Below, piece by piece: positions 22,121-34,274 of a DNA stretch of 64,000 nt. The stretch lies in NCBI RefSeq assembly GCF_029873635.1, contig NC_080423.1, forward strand, positions 108,579,087-108,643,086. Direction: 5' to 3'. Each line of letters begins with the position of its first letter. The first letter of the stretch is position 1. Position numbers and translations under genes: made by a program. The notes beneath the pieces were generated by a model that saw only the letters and a program-made list of their open reading frames with translations, was not told the origin of the DNA and ran no database searches. This DNA comes from Malania oleifera (taxonomy: Eukaryota > Streptophyta > Magnoliopsida > Santalales > Ximeniaceae).

Positions 22121-24696
22121 TGTAACGCCCCGACCCACCATGTGAGGCCCAAGGTGCTACTTTAGTGACGTCTATGTACCTGATACCAAACCCATCGTAT
22201 AAATTGTAGCGAAAATAAAAGATAGAATCTCTAAAAATCCATTACCAAAGTTCTATACTACCTTTATATACAAAAGGTTCTAAAATCCTTAATACAAACC
22301 AACGTACTATACTTATACAAAAACCAATTCAAACTACATTCACCACATACAAAAAAACTATACCATCATCTTAGCCTCTCTAGCTTGCTAAGAACATTTC
22401 TCGAAATTTCTTGAAAAGATAGTTTGTAAAGTAGGGGTGAGGCACAACTCAGTAAGGGAAAGATTAAGTTAATGTCAGTGTGTGGCCAGCATGCATTTAG
22501 TGTACAGAAAATAACCAGTTCATTAAGTAGATAAACACATTTATGAAATAATTCTTATCTTACACTCACACACACAATTAGCCGAGGATAGGGAATATTA
22601 CCCGCCCATACAAGTAGCTTCCCTCTGCTCTAATACCATTACTAATATTAGGGCACTCACCTTTCTCAGCAAGTTCTCGAAATTATCTTATTAATTATTC
22701 GTATTCACATAAATTAACAGATATGCATATAAGACACTCCCTGTGACAAACACGTTATTTACTTCCCTTATGGCACGGGTTGTGTGGCCCGAAGGCTGGA
22801 CTAAGCCTGAGTGATGAGCCCAAACAAAGTCAAAAAATAACATCCTCTGCAAACACATATGCAGGCATCCACAACAAAACTGTAGGTTCAACGCCATTAC
22901 TTCAACCTCACGCAGGCAGTCGGCTAGACCCCCTACACTTCTATCCAGAACAGTGTGGGTGCACATGGTCTAACTAGTAACGGTACCGTGCTTACAAAAC
23001 ACTAGTTCCCAGGGTTCCTAAAACATATCATGCAATTTAGATAATACAAATCACCATTTAAAACTTTAATTCACATATATTTCCTGTTATTCCAAAAACT
23101 TGGCCCCCGGCCACAAAATACAATCCGGCATATAGCCATCAATTAAAACTCAGTCCTTAGCCATCAAATAATAATCTTGGCCCTTGGCCAATCAAACAAT
23201 ACCTATCCACTGGCCTTTATTTTGAAATCCTGCATTTTTCACAAGTAGTTCCAATATTTTTCACAACAATTCCAGTATTTTACAAGCAGTTCCAGTATTT
23301 CGCAAACAGTCTCAAATCCAGTTAAACAATAAATCCTACCAAATAATTATCGGCCACACAATTTCAACATTTAAACATAACCATATAAACAACCAAACTT
23401 TCCACCGTTCGTTTTTATTCAAAATACCATACCATATATCCTAGGTTTGTAAAATCCATTTCGAATGGTTGTTTTTCGAAATAACCTTTAGATTTTTAAA
23501 TAAGTAAATAAATAAATATATATAATAATTTAATCAATTCATATTTAATAAAATTCTGACTTTACTTAATCCCCTTACCTGATTCCTAAAAAGCCCGATT
23601 CAATCCCGACCTACACCCCACAACGTTCAAAACCCCTGAAACCTTGAAATTCAAATTTCACCATATTATTCGTCACAATCCCTAGAGTAACCTTCCCTAA
23701 AATTAACCTAAGTTCTAAATACCCTAAATAGCCTAATAAAGTCTAACTTATTAAATTTACTCCCGATTTAGAGTTGGTGCCCCCGAGCTCTAACTCGAAA
23801 ACCCGCTCCGGCAAGATTGTAGAGAATCTCCCCACTAATCTTCTGACAATTCCCATTCGTTAATTAGGCTTAAGATTTAAGAAAAATTGAGGTAAGAGTG
23901 AGAATTGACCTTACCCCAGGAGATATGCCTACGCACTCCTACGACAAATCCACTCCGGTACATATGTCGGTGGCGGAGAATGGAGTCCAGCAGTATTTTC
24001 AAATTTCCAATCAGCCGAATATTGAAGAAGAAATTGAGAAGAGTGGGAGAGAGGAGATGAGTGAGAGACAAGAGTGAGAGACGCGCCAGAGACTCTCTGG
24101 ATTTTAGAGAGAAATCCTGAAACTTCAATTTGAAGCTTTAGGTTTCACTTTTTATATATAATATATATAATAATAATAATATTATATTATACTTATATAT
24201 ATATATATATATATATATTAATATTATTATATTATATTATTGTAACGCCTAACTTGGGTCTGTCAGGGAGAACTGCATCTCTCCTCCTCCACTTGGACCA
24301 TACAATAGGGGGGCGGGCCTTATTGGACTAATAATTGACCCCAGAAACCAACACGTGTTCTTTTCAATGTGTTTTGTCCTCACACACTTCCTGAGAAAAC
24401 TTCCCAGGTGGTCACCCATCCCAAGATTGCTCTAAGACAAACACGCTTAACTATGGAGTTTTTATGGGAAAGCTCTCGAAAAGAAAAGTGCACCTTATTG
24501 ATATGGGTAATAACATCTAATCTTTTAAGTCTTTCATCGATGGGGTATCACAATTATATTATATTATTTTAATTAATAATTAATTAATTTATTATTATTT
24601 AATTTTTTAAAATTTTAATTAATTATTATTATCATTATTATTAATTTTTTTGGATCATTTCAATAATCTTGTTTAACTATTTTTGGGGCTATTGCA
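22121..24696 (-). repeat. Right (5') LTR of the Tekay/Del-like element
   Basis: 2576 bp including a 312-bp Cassandra insert. It starts TGTAACGCCCCGACCC, ends GGGGCTATTGCA, and carries the hairpin motif at 22434-22457 and the CCCCTTACCTGA splice-donor-like word (sense CAGGTAAGGGG) at 23571-23582. It partners 13556-18050. Confidence 0.85.
24241..24552 (-). mobile_element. Cassandra TRIM solo LTR with 5S rRNA-like domain
   Basis: 312 bp with target duplication ATTAT on both sides (24236-24240, 24553-24557). In minus orientation it starts TGTGATACCCCATCGATG and ends GGCGTTACA. About 24399-24468 is clearly similar to plant 5S rRNA in reverse complement, including GGTCACCCATCC, CACGCTTAACT and GGAGTT words. 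A 5S-like domain inside a short LTR is the defining feature of Cassandra TRIM retrotransposons. Only one LTR is present, so this is a solo LTR. It is not a 5S rRNA gene: the similarity is partial and bounded by LTR sequence. Confidence 0.85.
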
Positions 24697-24958
24697 CGAA
24701 GGGTCTTGGTGTACCTTATGTAGTGGTTGAGGTGGAAAACCAGACCGGGAGAGAGATTCTCAAGTCTAACATTGGGGCTGAGTACGCTGGTTTTGTTCAA
24801 GAAGTTTTGTGAGCAGGGCAGGTTATATACAGGCCTTGTAGGGTACTTCTTGGTGAAGTCAATGAGTATGACATGTTTCTCGTGTAATCGATCACCAAAA
24901 GTATCGCTATATGGGAAAATTGCATGTGAATGGTGGATAGGTTTTTGCAGTACACTAC
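24697..24958 (+). mobile_element. Copia internal remnant: integrase
   Basis: A short piece with degenerate similarity to the copia integrase core (a VENQTGREI-like stretch near 24740). It lies between the gypsy element and the gag-only element and begins with the target duplication CGAAG. It is a broken part of the 12219-40527 element. Confidence 0.6.
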
Positions 24959-25792
24959 TGACTCACTCGAAAAATGAGCAGCTCGGAAGCTATCCCAAGT
25001 ATAGGAGTTCTGTCATGTAATATTAAGCCCAAGGGCTAGATCGTCTCCTCAGGGAATGCGTTTGATCTCAGATTTAAAGTTCTCCCAATCAAAATTAAAT
25101 TGCACTGAATTTAGTTCAGATTCGGGATTTCAAGATTGTTTGATTTCATTCTTAACAAATTAAATAACATGCACATTAAACTCTAAAAACTAGCATTCAT
25201 TACATTAAAAAGCAAAAATAGAAACCCTAGCCGACTTAAGGAGCTACCGGAATACGCACTAATTAAAGATGGTAACTTTGGACACGTAATTAAACATGCA
25301 GGAATGGAAACTCAATCAACACATACGTGCGCAATAAAAATTGGATCTTTAACACGAATCAAGAATGCGAATTAAAATTAAGCTACCAATCGACGTAACC
25401 GATAACAAATCACAATAAAGACTCAAACTTCAATCAGATAAACCCTAACTAAACAAAACACCTTTTTTTCTTTTTTCTTTTTTCTTTTTTTTTATATTTT
25501 CCCTTTTTATTTATTATATATTTTTTTACTTTTTTTTAATAAAAAAACAGAATTTAATTTAAGAGAATGATAAATAAAAACAATCAATTTAAATTCTTCA
25601 AAGCTAATGAGAATGTTAATTAAAAGCAAGATAAATAAATAATGATTCAACTTCAACTTCAGTAAAAAAAAAAAATTAAAATCACATAACCCAATATTCA
25701 AATCCTAAACTACACAATGAACCTTAATAAAAAAATAAAACATTTAATTGCAATTTAAAAAGAAGAGGAAAGAAAAGAAAAGAAAAGAAAAA

Positions 25793-25831
<39 letters not shown>

Positions 25832-26783
25832 CAAAATTCAGCCATGGAGGTCTCAGATGTGTTGCAGAGTGGAGGTAGCCTCGGGTAACTGCTGGATCAG
25901 AGGGGAGCTGCGGCGGCTGGTTGTGTTGCTGGTAGCTGCTGCTAGTGCTGGCTTGGTGTGCTCGGGTTGAAGCTGTGCACAGGTGGCCGAGGCATGCTGC
26001 TGCTGCTGGTGCTCTCGGGTCTGCGCTGGTGTTGGTGTGGCAGCAGGCTGTTGCAAGGAGCTGTGGATAAGATGCTGGCTTGCTGTGATGGAGGTACTCT
26101 AGTGGGCTGAGGAGTGCTGGGGTGGTCTGCGAAGCTGGAGCAGCAGGGAAGGAACAGGGAGAGGGAGAGACTGCAAAAGGTTAAGGAAAACAGGGGAGAA
26201 AGAGAATGAACAAGAGAGAGGACGGAGAAAAGCTAAGGGAAAGAGAAGGGACAGGAGAAGAGAAGAAGAAGAGAAGAAGAAGAAGAAGAAAAGAGAGGAG
26301 AGGAGAGGAGAGCCCTCACGGGGTTGCCTGCGCAAGGAGAAGAAGCAGGGGAATAAAAAGGGGAAATTGGGTGCCCTAGACCCGGATCCAGCCAACTTGA
26401 CCCGAATTGTTGTACTTTTTTTTTTTTTTCATTTTTTTCATTCTCTGTTCATTGCAAATCTGACTCTTCTGGAGCCCGTTTCTCACAAAACTCAAAACAC
26501 GAAAGTTGTAGATAATCCTTTCCTCTTTCTCTAAAAATTTGAATCGTCTCGATCGAAACTTGGACCGAAAAGTTACGCACGAAATACAAACAAGTGTTGG
26601 TTTTGGTTCCCGGGAATTTTCCTGCGACAAAAAAAATACCAAAATTTCATAAATAGTGCAATAAAGTTCAAGAATGATGATTTTGGCACTTTATTAAAAT
26701 ATTAATTTTGGACATTTAATTAAAAATATAAATCGTAAAGTCCGGGTTAAGATGCCCAATTACGCAGTTTTGACGCGTAATCA
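24959..26783 (-). repeat. 3' LTR of the gag-only element
   Basis: 1825 bp, the partner of 30267-32109. It contains a GA microsatellite (about 25797-25828), a GAA/GGA-rich stretch (about 26260-26310) and a segment rich in CTGCTG/GGTGCT words (about 25850-26150). Open frames across these are low-complexity and not counted as genes. Confidence 0.85.
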
Positions 26784-29073
26784 CACCCCCCAACTAACGT
26801 TTTGCTAGTCTCTAGCAAATGACGTGAATGAATCTCAGGGTGGTGTCTACAACTACATACTCCGGTGATCATGAAATCAATGCACATGCGATATAACTAT
26901 ACCACTTCACATACAAACATAACTGAATTTCACATTGGCTCATTCATATTCGATGCACATTCTCCAAAGCACGTCACTCATGCAAGTTTCATCGTTTATA
27001 TGTCATTTAAGAGCAGTATACTCACATGAAGTTAATTAGTGGCACATTCAGGGTTAATGCAATCATATAAGTTCGACTATAAACAAGGTAAACTCTCGAG
27101 GTGTGTGTGATGTGTGTGACTCAGTACACCTAGGACGCCAATGGACACCTACAGAACGGTCGCTTTGACTCGGCCTAACTGGTATACAATAAAAAACACT
27201 CAAAGAAAATGGGTTCACTCGTCATATGTGAGGAGGAGTGTCGCGATCAAACATCCCACATATTAAAAGGAACAATGCTTAGTATATGGAGTGGACTAGT
27301 TTGGAAAGGATCTAGCCTATCTATAAGGTGTCGGGTCCTTCACCCTAGCATCTTCTCACCTACTCGCCATATCCAACCGAGACCACCCTAGATCAACTTA
27401 TTCACAAACTTGTCATGAATACATCTGAGGCATTAACCGGTTGAAGAATCTTCATACGTGGAAAATATGTGTCGTATCCTTGTGATATGTGTTTAGACCG
27501 GCATTGACTTTTCATTTCATACGCATGTGTATTGCTTATTCTTTTTTTCTGCTCATTCTTCATTTTCTGTCTTTTCTTGATCAATTAGGACAATCATAAC
27601 ACTTCTTTTGTAATCTTCATACCATCAATGGGAATTGAGCTCGAATAGGAGTTCATGAATTAAGTCTATCTCTACGGTGGCTCAGCCTTCACATCTTGAG
27701 TAGGCTACAAGACCTAGGTTTCTATCTCCCCACTAGGTGTCACCTCTAGGCTAGCAAATCAAAGACAAAGACTAGTGTACAAAGGAATCATCCAGAAAAA
27801 GAGAATTGAGTTCCATGAACTCTGATTTGATATTAACGCTCAAAAGGACGATAAATAGCTCAAGGATATATCACAAGGTGTCATAGTCGCCATGAGTGCT
27901 CTCTTAGTGCTCACAGGAAACCCTAAGTGCAATGAATTAAGTGAATGTGTTTATTCAGCCTCGTGAGATGCATGTAGATACAGGAAATTATATAGTCAAA
28001 TTAACACGAGTGTACTACCAATCAGTTCTTAATGGAGTCATAATATCATATAAAGAGAAACTACGCATGATTGACTAAAGTGTGTAATTCGTAAGTTATG
28101 CGCAAGTATGTGAAAGGTATACACAGTGTTAAGCATGACATAGTGCAATGTAATTCCTCAGTGCTTCTTTCTTTCTCTCTCTTTTTGATTTTTTGATTTT
28201 TTTGATTTTTTGATTTTTTTTAAATTAAAAACCAGGTACGTGTACATGCACAGTGTCACATGCGAATGCTTATTCCCCCCAACTAAAGTGGAACATTGTC
28301 CTCAATGTGAAAGCATAAGGGAAATAGAAAGGACTGTGCACGGGAAAAGTAAAGCGTACCTGAGTGGCGAAATAACAAAAATTGAACTACGAGAAAATGG
28401 TCCTGAAAACTAACTAAAAATAAAATAAAATAAAATAAAAGGAAAATAAGGGAAAGAAAAATATCACAATTGTCTGGCGGAGGCTTAGGAGGAATTTCGT
28501 CTGGTGGCCGCAGGTCTATAAATTGCATCAGCAGATCTCCAAATTTGAGCCGCCACAGTGGATCAGTTTTCATACCTGCACGAAAATCAGCCTCAAATGA
28601 ATTAATGCGTGTTAAAATACCAAACAATACGTGTGCAGGTTGACCCTCGTGTGTGGACAAGAAAGGGTCTTTATTCAACATTGTGTCCAGGAAATGTGCT
28701 TCTTTACGAACTAACGGTTGAGAGAAAGTGATCGGAATTATTACCTGCAGTTCTTCAGAAGCATTAACATTAAAGTTTTACCTGGTTCTTTGAAAATTAT
28801 ATACTCACGAGACTGGTCACCCTCTTTATCGGGTGTACATATCATCATACCACTATAAGAGTCTGCCTCCACATTAGGTTTTTTAACATCTGATTTAGGC
28901 GGGAGTGACAATTTCACGATTTCTGAGCTCGAAGTATGAGGTACCACAGGTTGGTACTCCGTATGAATATCAGTCTCCTCATCAACTAACTGCTCAGCTT
29001 GTGGCCCCGTTTCCTCTAATTTTTCATTAACCTCTTCTGGTTCAGCCGTGACTTCTAGTGCTGGGACAACTGG
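26784..29073 (-). mobile_element. Internal region of the gag-only element, no recognised domains
   Basis: It runs from the polypurine tract to the end of gag. On the sense (minus) strand two short open stretches follow gag (about 28947-28741 and 28681-28283, the latter proline-rich, PPDEIPPKPPP). Neither matches a domain known to me. The remainder up to 26784 is non-coding in appearance. Confidence 0.5.
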
Positions 29074-30135
29074 TTATCCGACGATGAGCATCTCAGGTTG
29101 GGGAAATTCTTTCTCGCTTCTCGAAGTAGTGGTGGCCTCTGCTGTCTCAAGAAAAACATCGTGTATTTGTTGGTGTGGCTGCTGGTACTCTTGAGGACTA
29201 GGCTGAGGTTCCATGGGCAATTCTTCGTTTTCTAAGATGTCCAACTGCGTGCTTATCGCATTAATAGTATCCCACAATTCATTATTATGATCGACTTGAG
29301 TTTGCATGAATTGTTGAAGCATGTTCGCCATCTGTGTTATGCTATCCTCGAAAAGGTCTGACGATGTACAGCTCGGAGAGATCTGTTGTGGCTGATATTG
29401 AGGCGGAGGGTTGTTTGGGTAGTTTGGTGGCTCGTATACATCTCCACCACCGATTGTGCTGATAGGGCATCCAGTTATGGGCGCCTGAGTGCATCGTGTG
29501 TTGCACTGTGAGACATTGTCAGTTAAGTAATCAAAGAATGATAATACCTGATCTGGATCCTCGCTGACGGGCTCTCCATTAGACATAGTCTGGACAAAAT
29601 ACTTGCAATCAGGGGTAAGAGCACTATAAAAATAATCAGCTAACCTCCATGAGTCAAACCCATGATGTGGACAAGTGCGTAGTAGATCCTTGAATCGCTC
29701 CCAGTAAGCCCCAAATGTCTCATCATCATGTTGCACAAAAGTAAGAATCTGTTCCTGCAAAAATTGAGTTTTCTGTGAGGGACAAAATGTATGCAGGAAT
29801 TCACGCTCCATATCAACCCAATTAATGATAGAGTGAGGTCTCAAGGGATGAAACCAGATCAGTGCCCTATCCTGCAAAGTAGCAAGAAATAAATTCAGTC
29901 GAATAGATTCATTAGTTTTAGCATGAGAGAAAAACATGTTGCAGGTTAATTCAAACTCTGCTAAGTGCTGATATGGGCATTCAGATTCCATCCCATAGAA
30001 CTCGGGTAGCAATGACGTCCTTCCGCGCTGCATCATGAAATTAAACTCGTCATAAGGCAAAACAGTGGAAGAGGATGCAGTGGCATATTCAAGTTGCAAA
30101 AAATCCATTATCGTGCACGGTGCAGGTGCAACCAT
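29074..30135 (-). CDS. Gag-like protein of the Athila-type element
   Basis: A 353-residue open frame in a retrotransposon fossil. Residues about 75-190 show the plant retrotransposon gag fold signature (RLNLFLATLQDRALIWF, then AYWERFKDLLRTCPHHG, the PHHG being common in Athila gag). The C-terminal third is Pro/Gln-rich and shows no zinc knuckle. It lies about 130 bp downstream of the primer-binding site, as expected for gag. It is the only recognisable protein of the element. Confidence 0.8.
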   Translation of the reverse strand: MVAPAPCTIMDFLQLEYATASSSTVLPYDEFNFMMQRGRTSLLPEFYGMESECPYQHLAEFELTCNMFFSHAKTNESIRLNLFLATLQDRALIWFHPLRPHSIINWVDMEREFLHTFCPSQKTQFLQEQILTFVQHDDETFGAYWERFKDLLRTCPHHGFDSWRLADYFYSALTPDCKYFVQTMSNGEPVSEDPDQVLSFFDYLTDNVSQCNTRCTQAPITGCPISTIGGGDVYEPPNYPNNPPPQYQPQQISPSCTSSDLFEDSITQMANMLQQFMQTQVDHNNELWDTINAISTQLDILENEELPMEPQPSPQEYQQPHQQIHDVFLETAEATTTSRSEKEFPQPEMLIVG

Positions 30136-30266
30136 TTTTCAAAACTCAATTTGTTTTTTTTATTTTTTTGTTTTTTTCTTTGTTTTCCTTAAAACTAATA
30201 AAAATGACGGGAAAAATGTAAAATTGAGACTAAGAACGACATTCCCCGGCAACGGCGCCAAAAACT

Positions 30267-32109
30267 TGACTCACTCGAAAAATGAGTAGCTCGGAAGCTA
30301 TCCCAAGTATAGGAGTTCTGTCGTGTAATATTAAGCCCAAGGGCTAGATCGTCTCTTCAGGGAATGCGTTTGATCTCAGATTTAACGTTCTCCCAATCAA
30401 AATTAAATTGCACTGAATTTAGTTCAGATTTGGGATTTCAAGATTGTTTGATTTCATTCTTAACAAATTAAATAACATGCACATTAAACTCTAAAAACTA
30501 GCATTCATTACATTAAAAAGCAAAAATGGAAACCCTAACCGACTGAAGGAAATACCGGAATACACACTAATTAAAGATGGTAACTTTGGACACGTAATTA
30601 AACATGCAGGAATGGAAACTCAATCAACACATACGTGCGCAATAAAAATCGGATCTTTAACACAAATCAAGAATGCAAATTAAAATTAAGCTACCAATTG
30701 ACGTAACCGATAACAAATCACAATAAAGACTCAACTTCAATCAAATAAACCCTAACTAAAAAAAACACCTTTTTTTCTTCTTTTTTTTTTTTTTATATAT
30801 TTTCCCTTATTTATTTATTATATATATTTTTACCTTTAAAAAAAAAAACAGAATTTAATTTAAGAGAATGATAAATAAAAACAATCAATTTAAATTCTTC
30901 AAAGCTAATAAGAACGCTAATTAAAAGCAAGATAAATAAATAATGATTAAACTTCAACTTCAGTAAAAAAAAATATTAAAATCACATAACCCAATATTCA
31001 AATCCTAAACTACATAATGAACCTTAATAAAAAAATAAAACATTCAATTGCAATTTAAAAAGAAGAGGAAAGAAAAGAAAAGAAAAGAAAAAGGAAGAGA
31101 GAGAGAGAGAGAGAAAAAAAAAACAGAATTCAGCCATGGAGGTCTCGAATGTGTTGCAGAGTGGAGGTAGCCTCGGGTAATTGCTGGATCAGAGGGGAGC
31201 TGCGGCGGCCAGTTGTGTTGCTGGTAGCTGCTGCTGGTGCTAGCTTGGTGTGCTCGGGTTGAAGCTGTGCACAGGTGGCCGAGGCATGCTGCTGCTGCTG
31301 GTGCCCTTGGGTCTGCGCTGGTGTTGGCGTGGCAGCAGGCTGCTGCAAGGAGCTGTGGATAAGATGCTGGCTTGCTGTGATGGAGGTACTTTAGTGGGCT
31401 GAGGAGTGCTGGGGTGGTCCGCAAAGCTGGGGCAGTAGGGAAGGAACAAGGAGAGGGAGAGACTGCAAGAGATTAAGGAAAACAGGGGAGAAAGAGAATG
31501 AACAAGAGAGAGGACAGAGAAAAGCTAAGGGAAAGAGAAGGGACAAGAGAAGAGAAGAAGAAGAGAAGAAGAAAAAGAAGAGAAGAGAGGAGAGGAGAGG
31601 AGAGGAGAGGAGATCCCTCACGGGGCTGCCTGTGTAGGGAGAAGAAGTAGGGGAATAAAAAGGGGAAATTGGGTGCCCTAGACCCGGATCCAGCCAACTT
31701 GACCCAGCAACTTGACCCGAATTGTTGTACTTTTTTTTTTTTTTTTTTTTTAATTTTTTTCATTCTCTGTTCATCACAAATCTAACTCTTCTAGAGCCCG
31801 TTTCTCGCAAAACTCAAAACAGGAAAGTTGTAAATAATCCTTTCCTTTCTCTCTAAAAATTTGAATTGTCTCGATCGGAGCTCAGACGGAAAAGTTATGC
31901 ACGAAATACGAATAGGTGTCGGTTTTGGTTCTAGGGAATTTTCCTACGACAAAAAAAATACCAAAACTTCATAAATAGTGCAATAAAGTTCAAGGATGAT
32001 GATTTTGGTACTTTATTAAAATATTGGATAATTTTGGACATTTAATTAAAAATATAAATCGTAAAACTCTGGTTGAGATGCCCAATTACGCAGTTTTGAC
32101 GCGTAATCA
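30267..32109 (-). repeat. 5' LTR of the gag-only element
   Basis: 1843 bp, the partner of 24959-26783, with the same GA/GAA tracts (about 31096-31114, 31550-31610). It is a few percent different by eye plus small length changes in the simple repeats. Confidence 0.85.
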
Positions 32110-32739
32110 ACTACTCAGTTGTGAGTGGATGTACACTGATGCACTATTCTAGTGATGAAGGATCTAAGCTTGGTGTTGTGTTTGGACAGTACTTCTTTCT
32201 GGGTTATAAGAAAAGTGAGTGCAAACTAGGTGATCCTATGGCAAATAAAGGGTTGATCGAGGACATGGCTTTTGGTGATAAAGTCATGGGGTAGCGTACT
32301 CAGGTAAAAGGGAGAGAAACAAATGCTAGAAAACTGTAATAGCTGCAATCATGTTATTCAGGTGGAGTTAGGAACTAAGGGCAGAAATGCGGGGAGTTCT
32401 ATCTCCGGTCAACAGTATCACCGTTTGAATGAGCATATGATGTAGGTGGAGTAACAGACTCAGGGTAAAGATGACGTTGTTCATATTTTAAGGACTTTTC
32501 AGCTCGAGAGACCAGAAAGATCACGGTGGGCTCATGTGTACTATCAGACCACTACTCAGGTGTGTGAGTTGGCGAGGCTTCCAGTGTGGAAGAGGGTGAT
32601 AGGATGCCATGGAGTGATGTATCTGTTATATATGAATGACATGTTATTGGATGGAAAGGCTTTGACTGAGGCTAATCAGTTGGATATTCTATTGTAAGGT
32701 TTTGACATGAATGTGTTGGGTACGGCCAAGATGGATCTT
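32110..32739 (+). mobile_element. Copia internal remnant: integrase C-terminus and reverse transcriptase
   Basis: Degenerate similarity to the copia integrase end (a KLGVVFGQYFFLGYK-like stretch near 32170) and, near 32620-32730, to the reverse transcriptase catalytic region and the segment after it (LLYMNDML...DMNVLGTAKM-like). It is a broken part of the 12219-40527 element, cut off by the solo LTR at 32740. Confidence 0.65.
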
Positions 32740-34080
32740 TGTAATGACCTTAATTTCTTAATATAAAATATAACATAGTAAATGGAAAAGCCAACCCAAA
32801 CCCATGGGTAACGGGGACACTTGTCAATCACAGCGAAAACCTAAGCAGTAATAAGTATAAAATCTCATACATCCAACCATAAAACATAATACCAGAGTTT
32901 ACTATATCATCAAAATACTGTTTCTATATACAACCTCCAAAAAATCAAAATAACACTAGGATCATATAATAAAATCACCCGATCCTAGTTCAACGCTTAC
33001 CCTTCTAGTAGGGAAGCTTCAATCACTCAACGGCGGCCCTGACCCGCCTGTCTCTCTGGGTTTCCTGAAAATCATTTAATGTTCGGGGGTGAGACGCTTT
33101 TCAGTAAGGGAAAATAAACTAAATACAGCTGTGTGGCAACATGAATATTTAAGGCACATATATATATATATATATACAGTACATTTCATAACTCTATAAA
33201 TATTCATCATATCATACTGAATAATCATATACTTTCATATTTGTTAATAAATCGTAACATACATAAAACATTTGTTGTAACTATAATACTGAAAATATAC
33301 CCAAGATGAATAGTTAGCTGATGTCATGTATTACCCCCCCATGACGAGTTGTGCAGCCTGAAGGCGGGACCCGACAATGGTTGGCCGACCACTGCCGAGT
33401 CAAATATGTCTGTAAGTATGATGGGCCCGCCACATCCTGGTCCGAACTGTCAGGTGGATGTCCACACTCTACTGAAAACCATATCGACTATCCATCTCCT
33501 ACCCCCTCGTGGGATGGTTAGCACTAATCTGATCATAAACATTTGATTTATAAGCTACGGTACCGAGCCCCTGAACTGAACTAAACTAACATTCAGGTTC
33601 TAATAACATATAATACATGATATTATAAAGGCCTCGTGCCGATCATTTTCATAAATATGGCCTCGTGCCGAACTCATCCATAAATACGGTCTCGCACCGA
33701 AATCATAAATATGGCTTCGTGTCGAAATCATAAATAAACACGGCCTCGCGCCGAAACCATACATAAATACGCATATACTCGGCCTCGCGCCGGATAAATT
33801 TTAGGTATATATATACATTCTGAAAATAAATCAATTATCACGTATTCATCAAAATTGTCATAACATAACGTATCTTTTCATAATACCTGAAAACATGCTT
33901 TGCTCATAAAATCTTTCATATCATAGAACATTTTTCGTAACATAATATTCATGCCACACGTGTGCTGTACAAAACCATACTTCATATTCTAAAATTGTAA
34001 CGACTCGAATTTAAAATGAAATTTAAATAATAAAGAAAGAGAAATGGAAGCCGGAAACAGAAGGAAGCAGTCGACTAGCG

Positions 34081-34274
34081 TTCATCGACGACATTGAACT
34101 TTGGAAGGAATAACGGAAAGGGGATCAGCAGGGCTTCATCGACGAAGATTGAATTTCGTCGACGAAGAAATACCAAGAGGGGGGTTTGAGCAGACTGAAT
34201 TTCGTCGACGAAATTAATAAGAATTTGTCGACGAAGGACGGGCTCATCGACGAAATTCCCTATTCTATAAATAT
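34081..34274 (+). promoter_or_regulatory. Palindrome array plus TATA box in solo LTR E
   Basis: About seven TTCGTCGACGAA-like words end within about 10 bp of CTATAAATAT (34265-34274). A CT-rich leader follows. The arrangement is equivalent to the other family D/E/G LTRs. Confidence 0.6.

Larger units (their letters stand above)
13556..24696 (-). mobile_element. Ty3/gypsy element, Tekay/Del-like, inserted in the copia fossil
   Basis: Long LTRs lie at 13556-18050 (left copy, itself interrupted) and 22121-24696. The target duplication CGAAG is at 13551-13555 and 24697-24701. On the minus strand the order is LTR, tRNA-iMet-type primer-binding site (22106-22120), gag, pol remnants, then a TTCGAGGACGAAATTT/purine tract next to 18051, a hallmark of this gypsy group. 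The LTRs differ at about one site in ten over the first 200 bp by eye, so it is old. The internal part is only about 4.07 kb and heavily broken. A 2.2-kb solo LTR sits in its left LTR and a Cassandra solo LTR in its right LTR. Confidence 0.85.
24959..32109 (-). mobile_element. Gag-only Athila-type LTR retrotransposon (TR-GAG/LARD-like)
   Basis: A 7.15-kb element with LTRs 24959-26783 (1825 bp) and 30267-32109 (1843 bp), and target duplication ACTAC (24954-24958 and 32110-32114). The LTRs run TGATTACGCG...GTGAGTCA on the minus strand. Next to the 5' LTR lies primer-binding-site-like TGGCGCCGTTGCCGGGGA (about 30242-30262), typical of Athila/Tat-type elements. A TTGGGGGGTG purine tract lies next to 26784. 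The internal 3.48 kb carries one gag frame and no polymerase, protease or integrase, so it would depend on another element. The LTRs differ by a few percent by eye, making this the youngest large insertion here. Termini and gag look whole. Confidence 0.85.

Noticed and set aside
24399-24468. 5S rRNA gene
   Set aside because: Only part of 5S is matched, with divergence, and it is enclosed in a 312-bp LTR with target duplications, as in Cassandra.
25853-26395. Frames in the gag-only element's LTRs
   Set aside because: They are low-complexity Ser/Leu/Phe- or Gln/Pro-rich products of GA, GAA and CTG-rich tracts, present in both LTRs.
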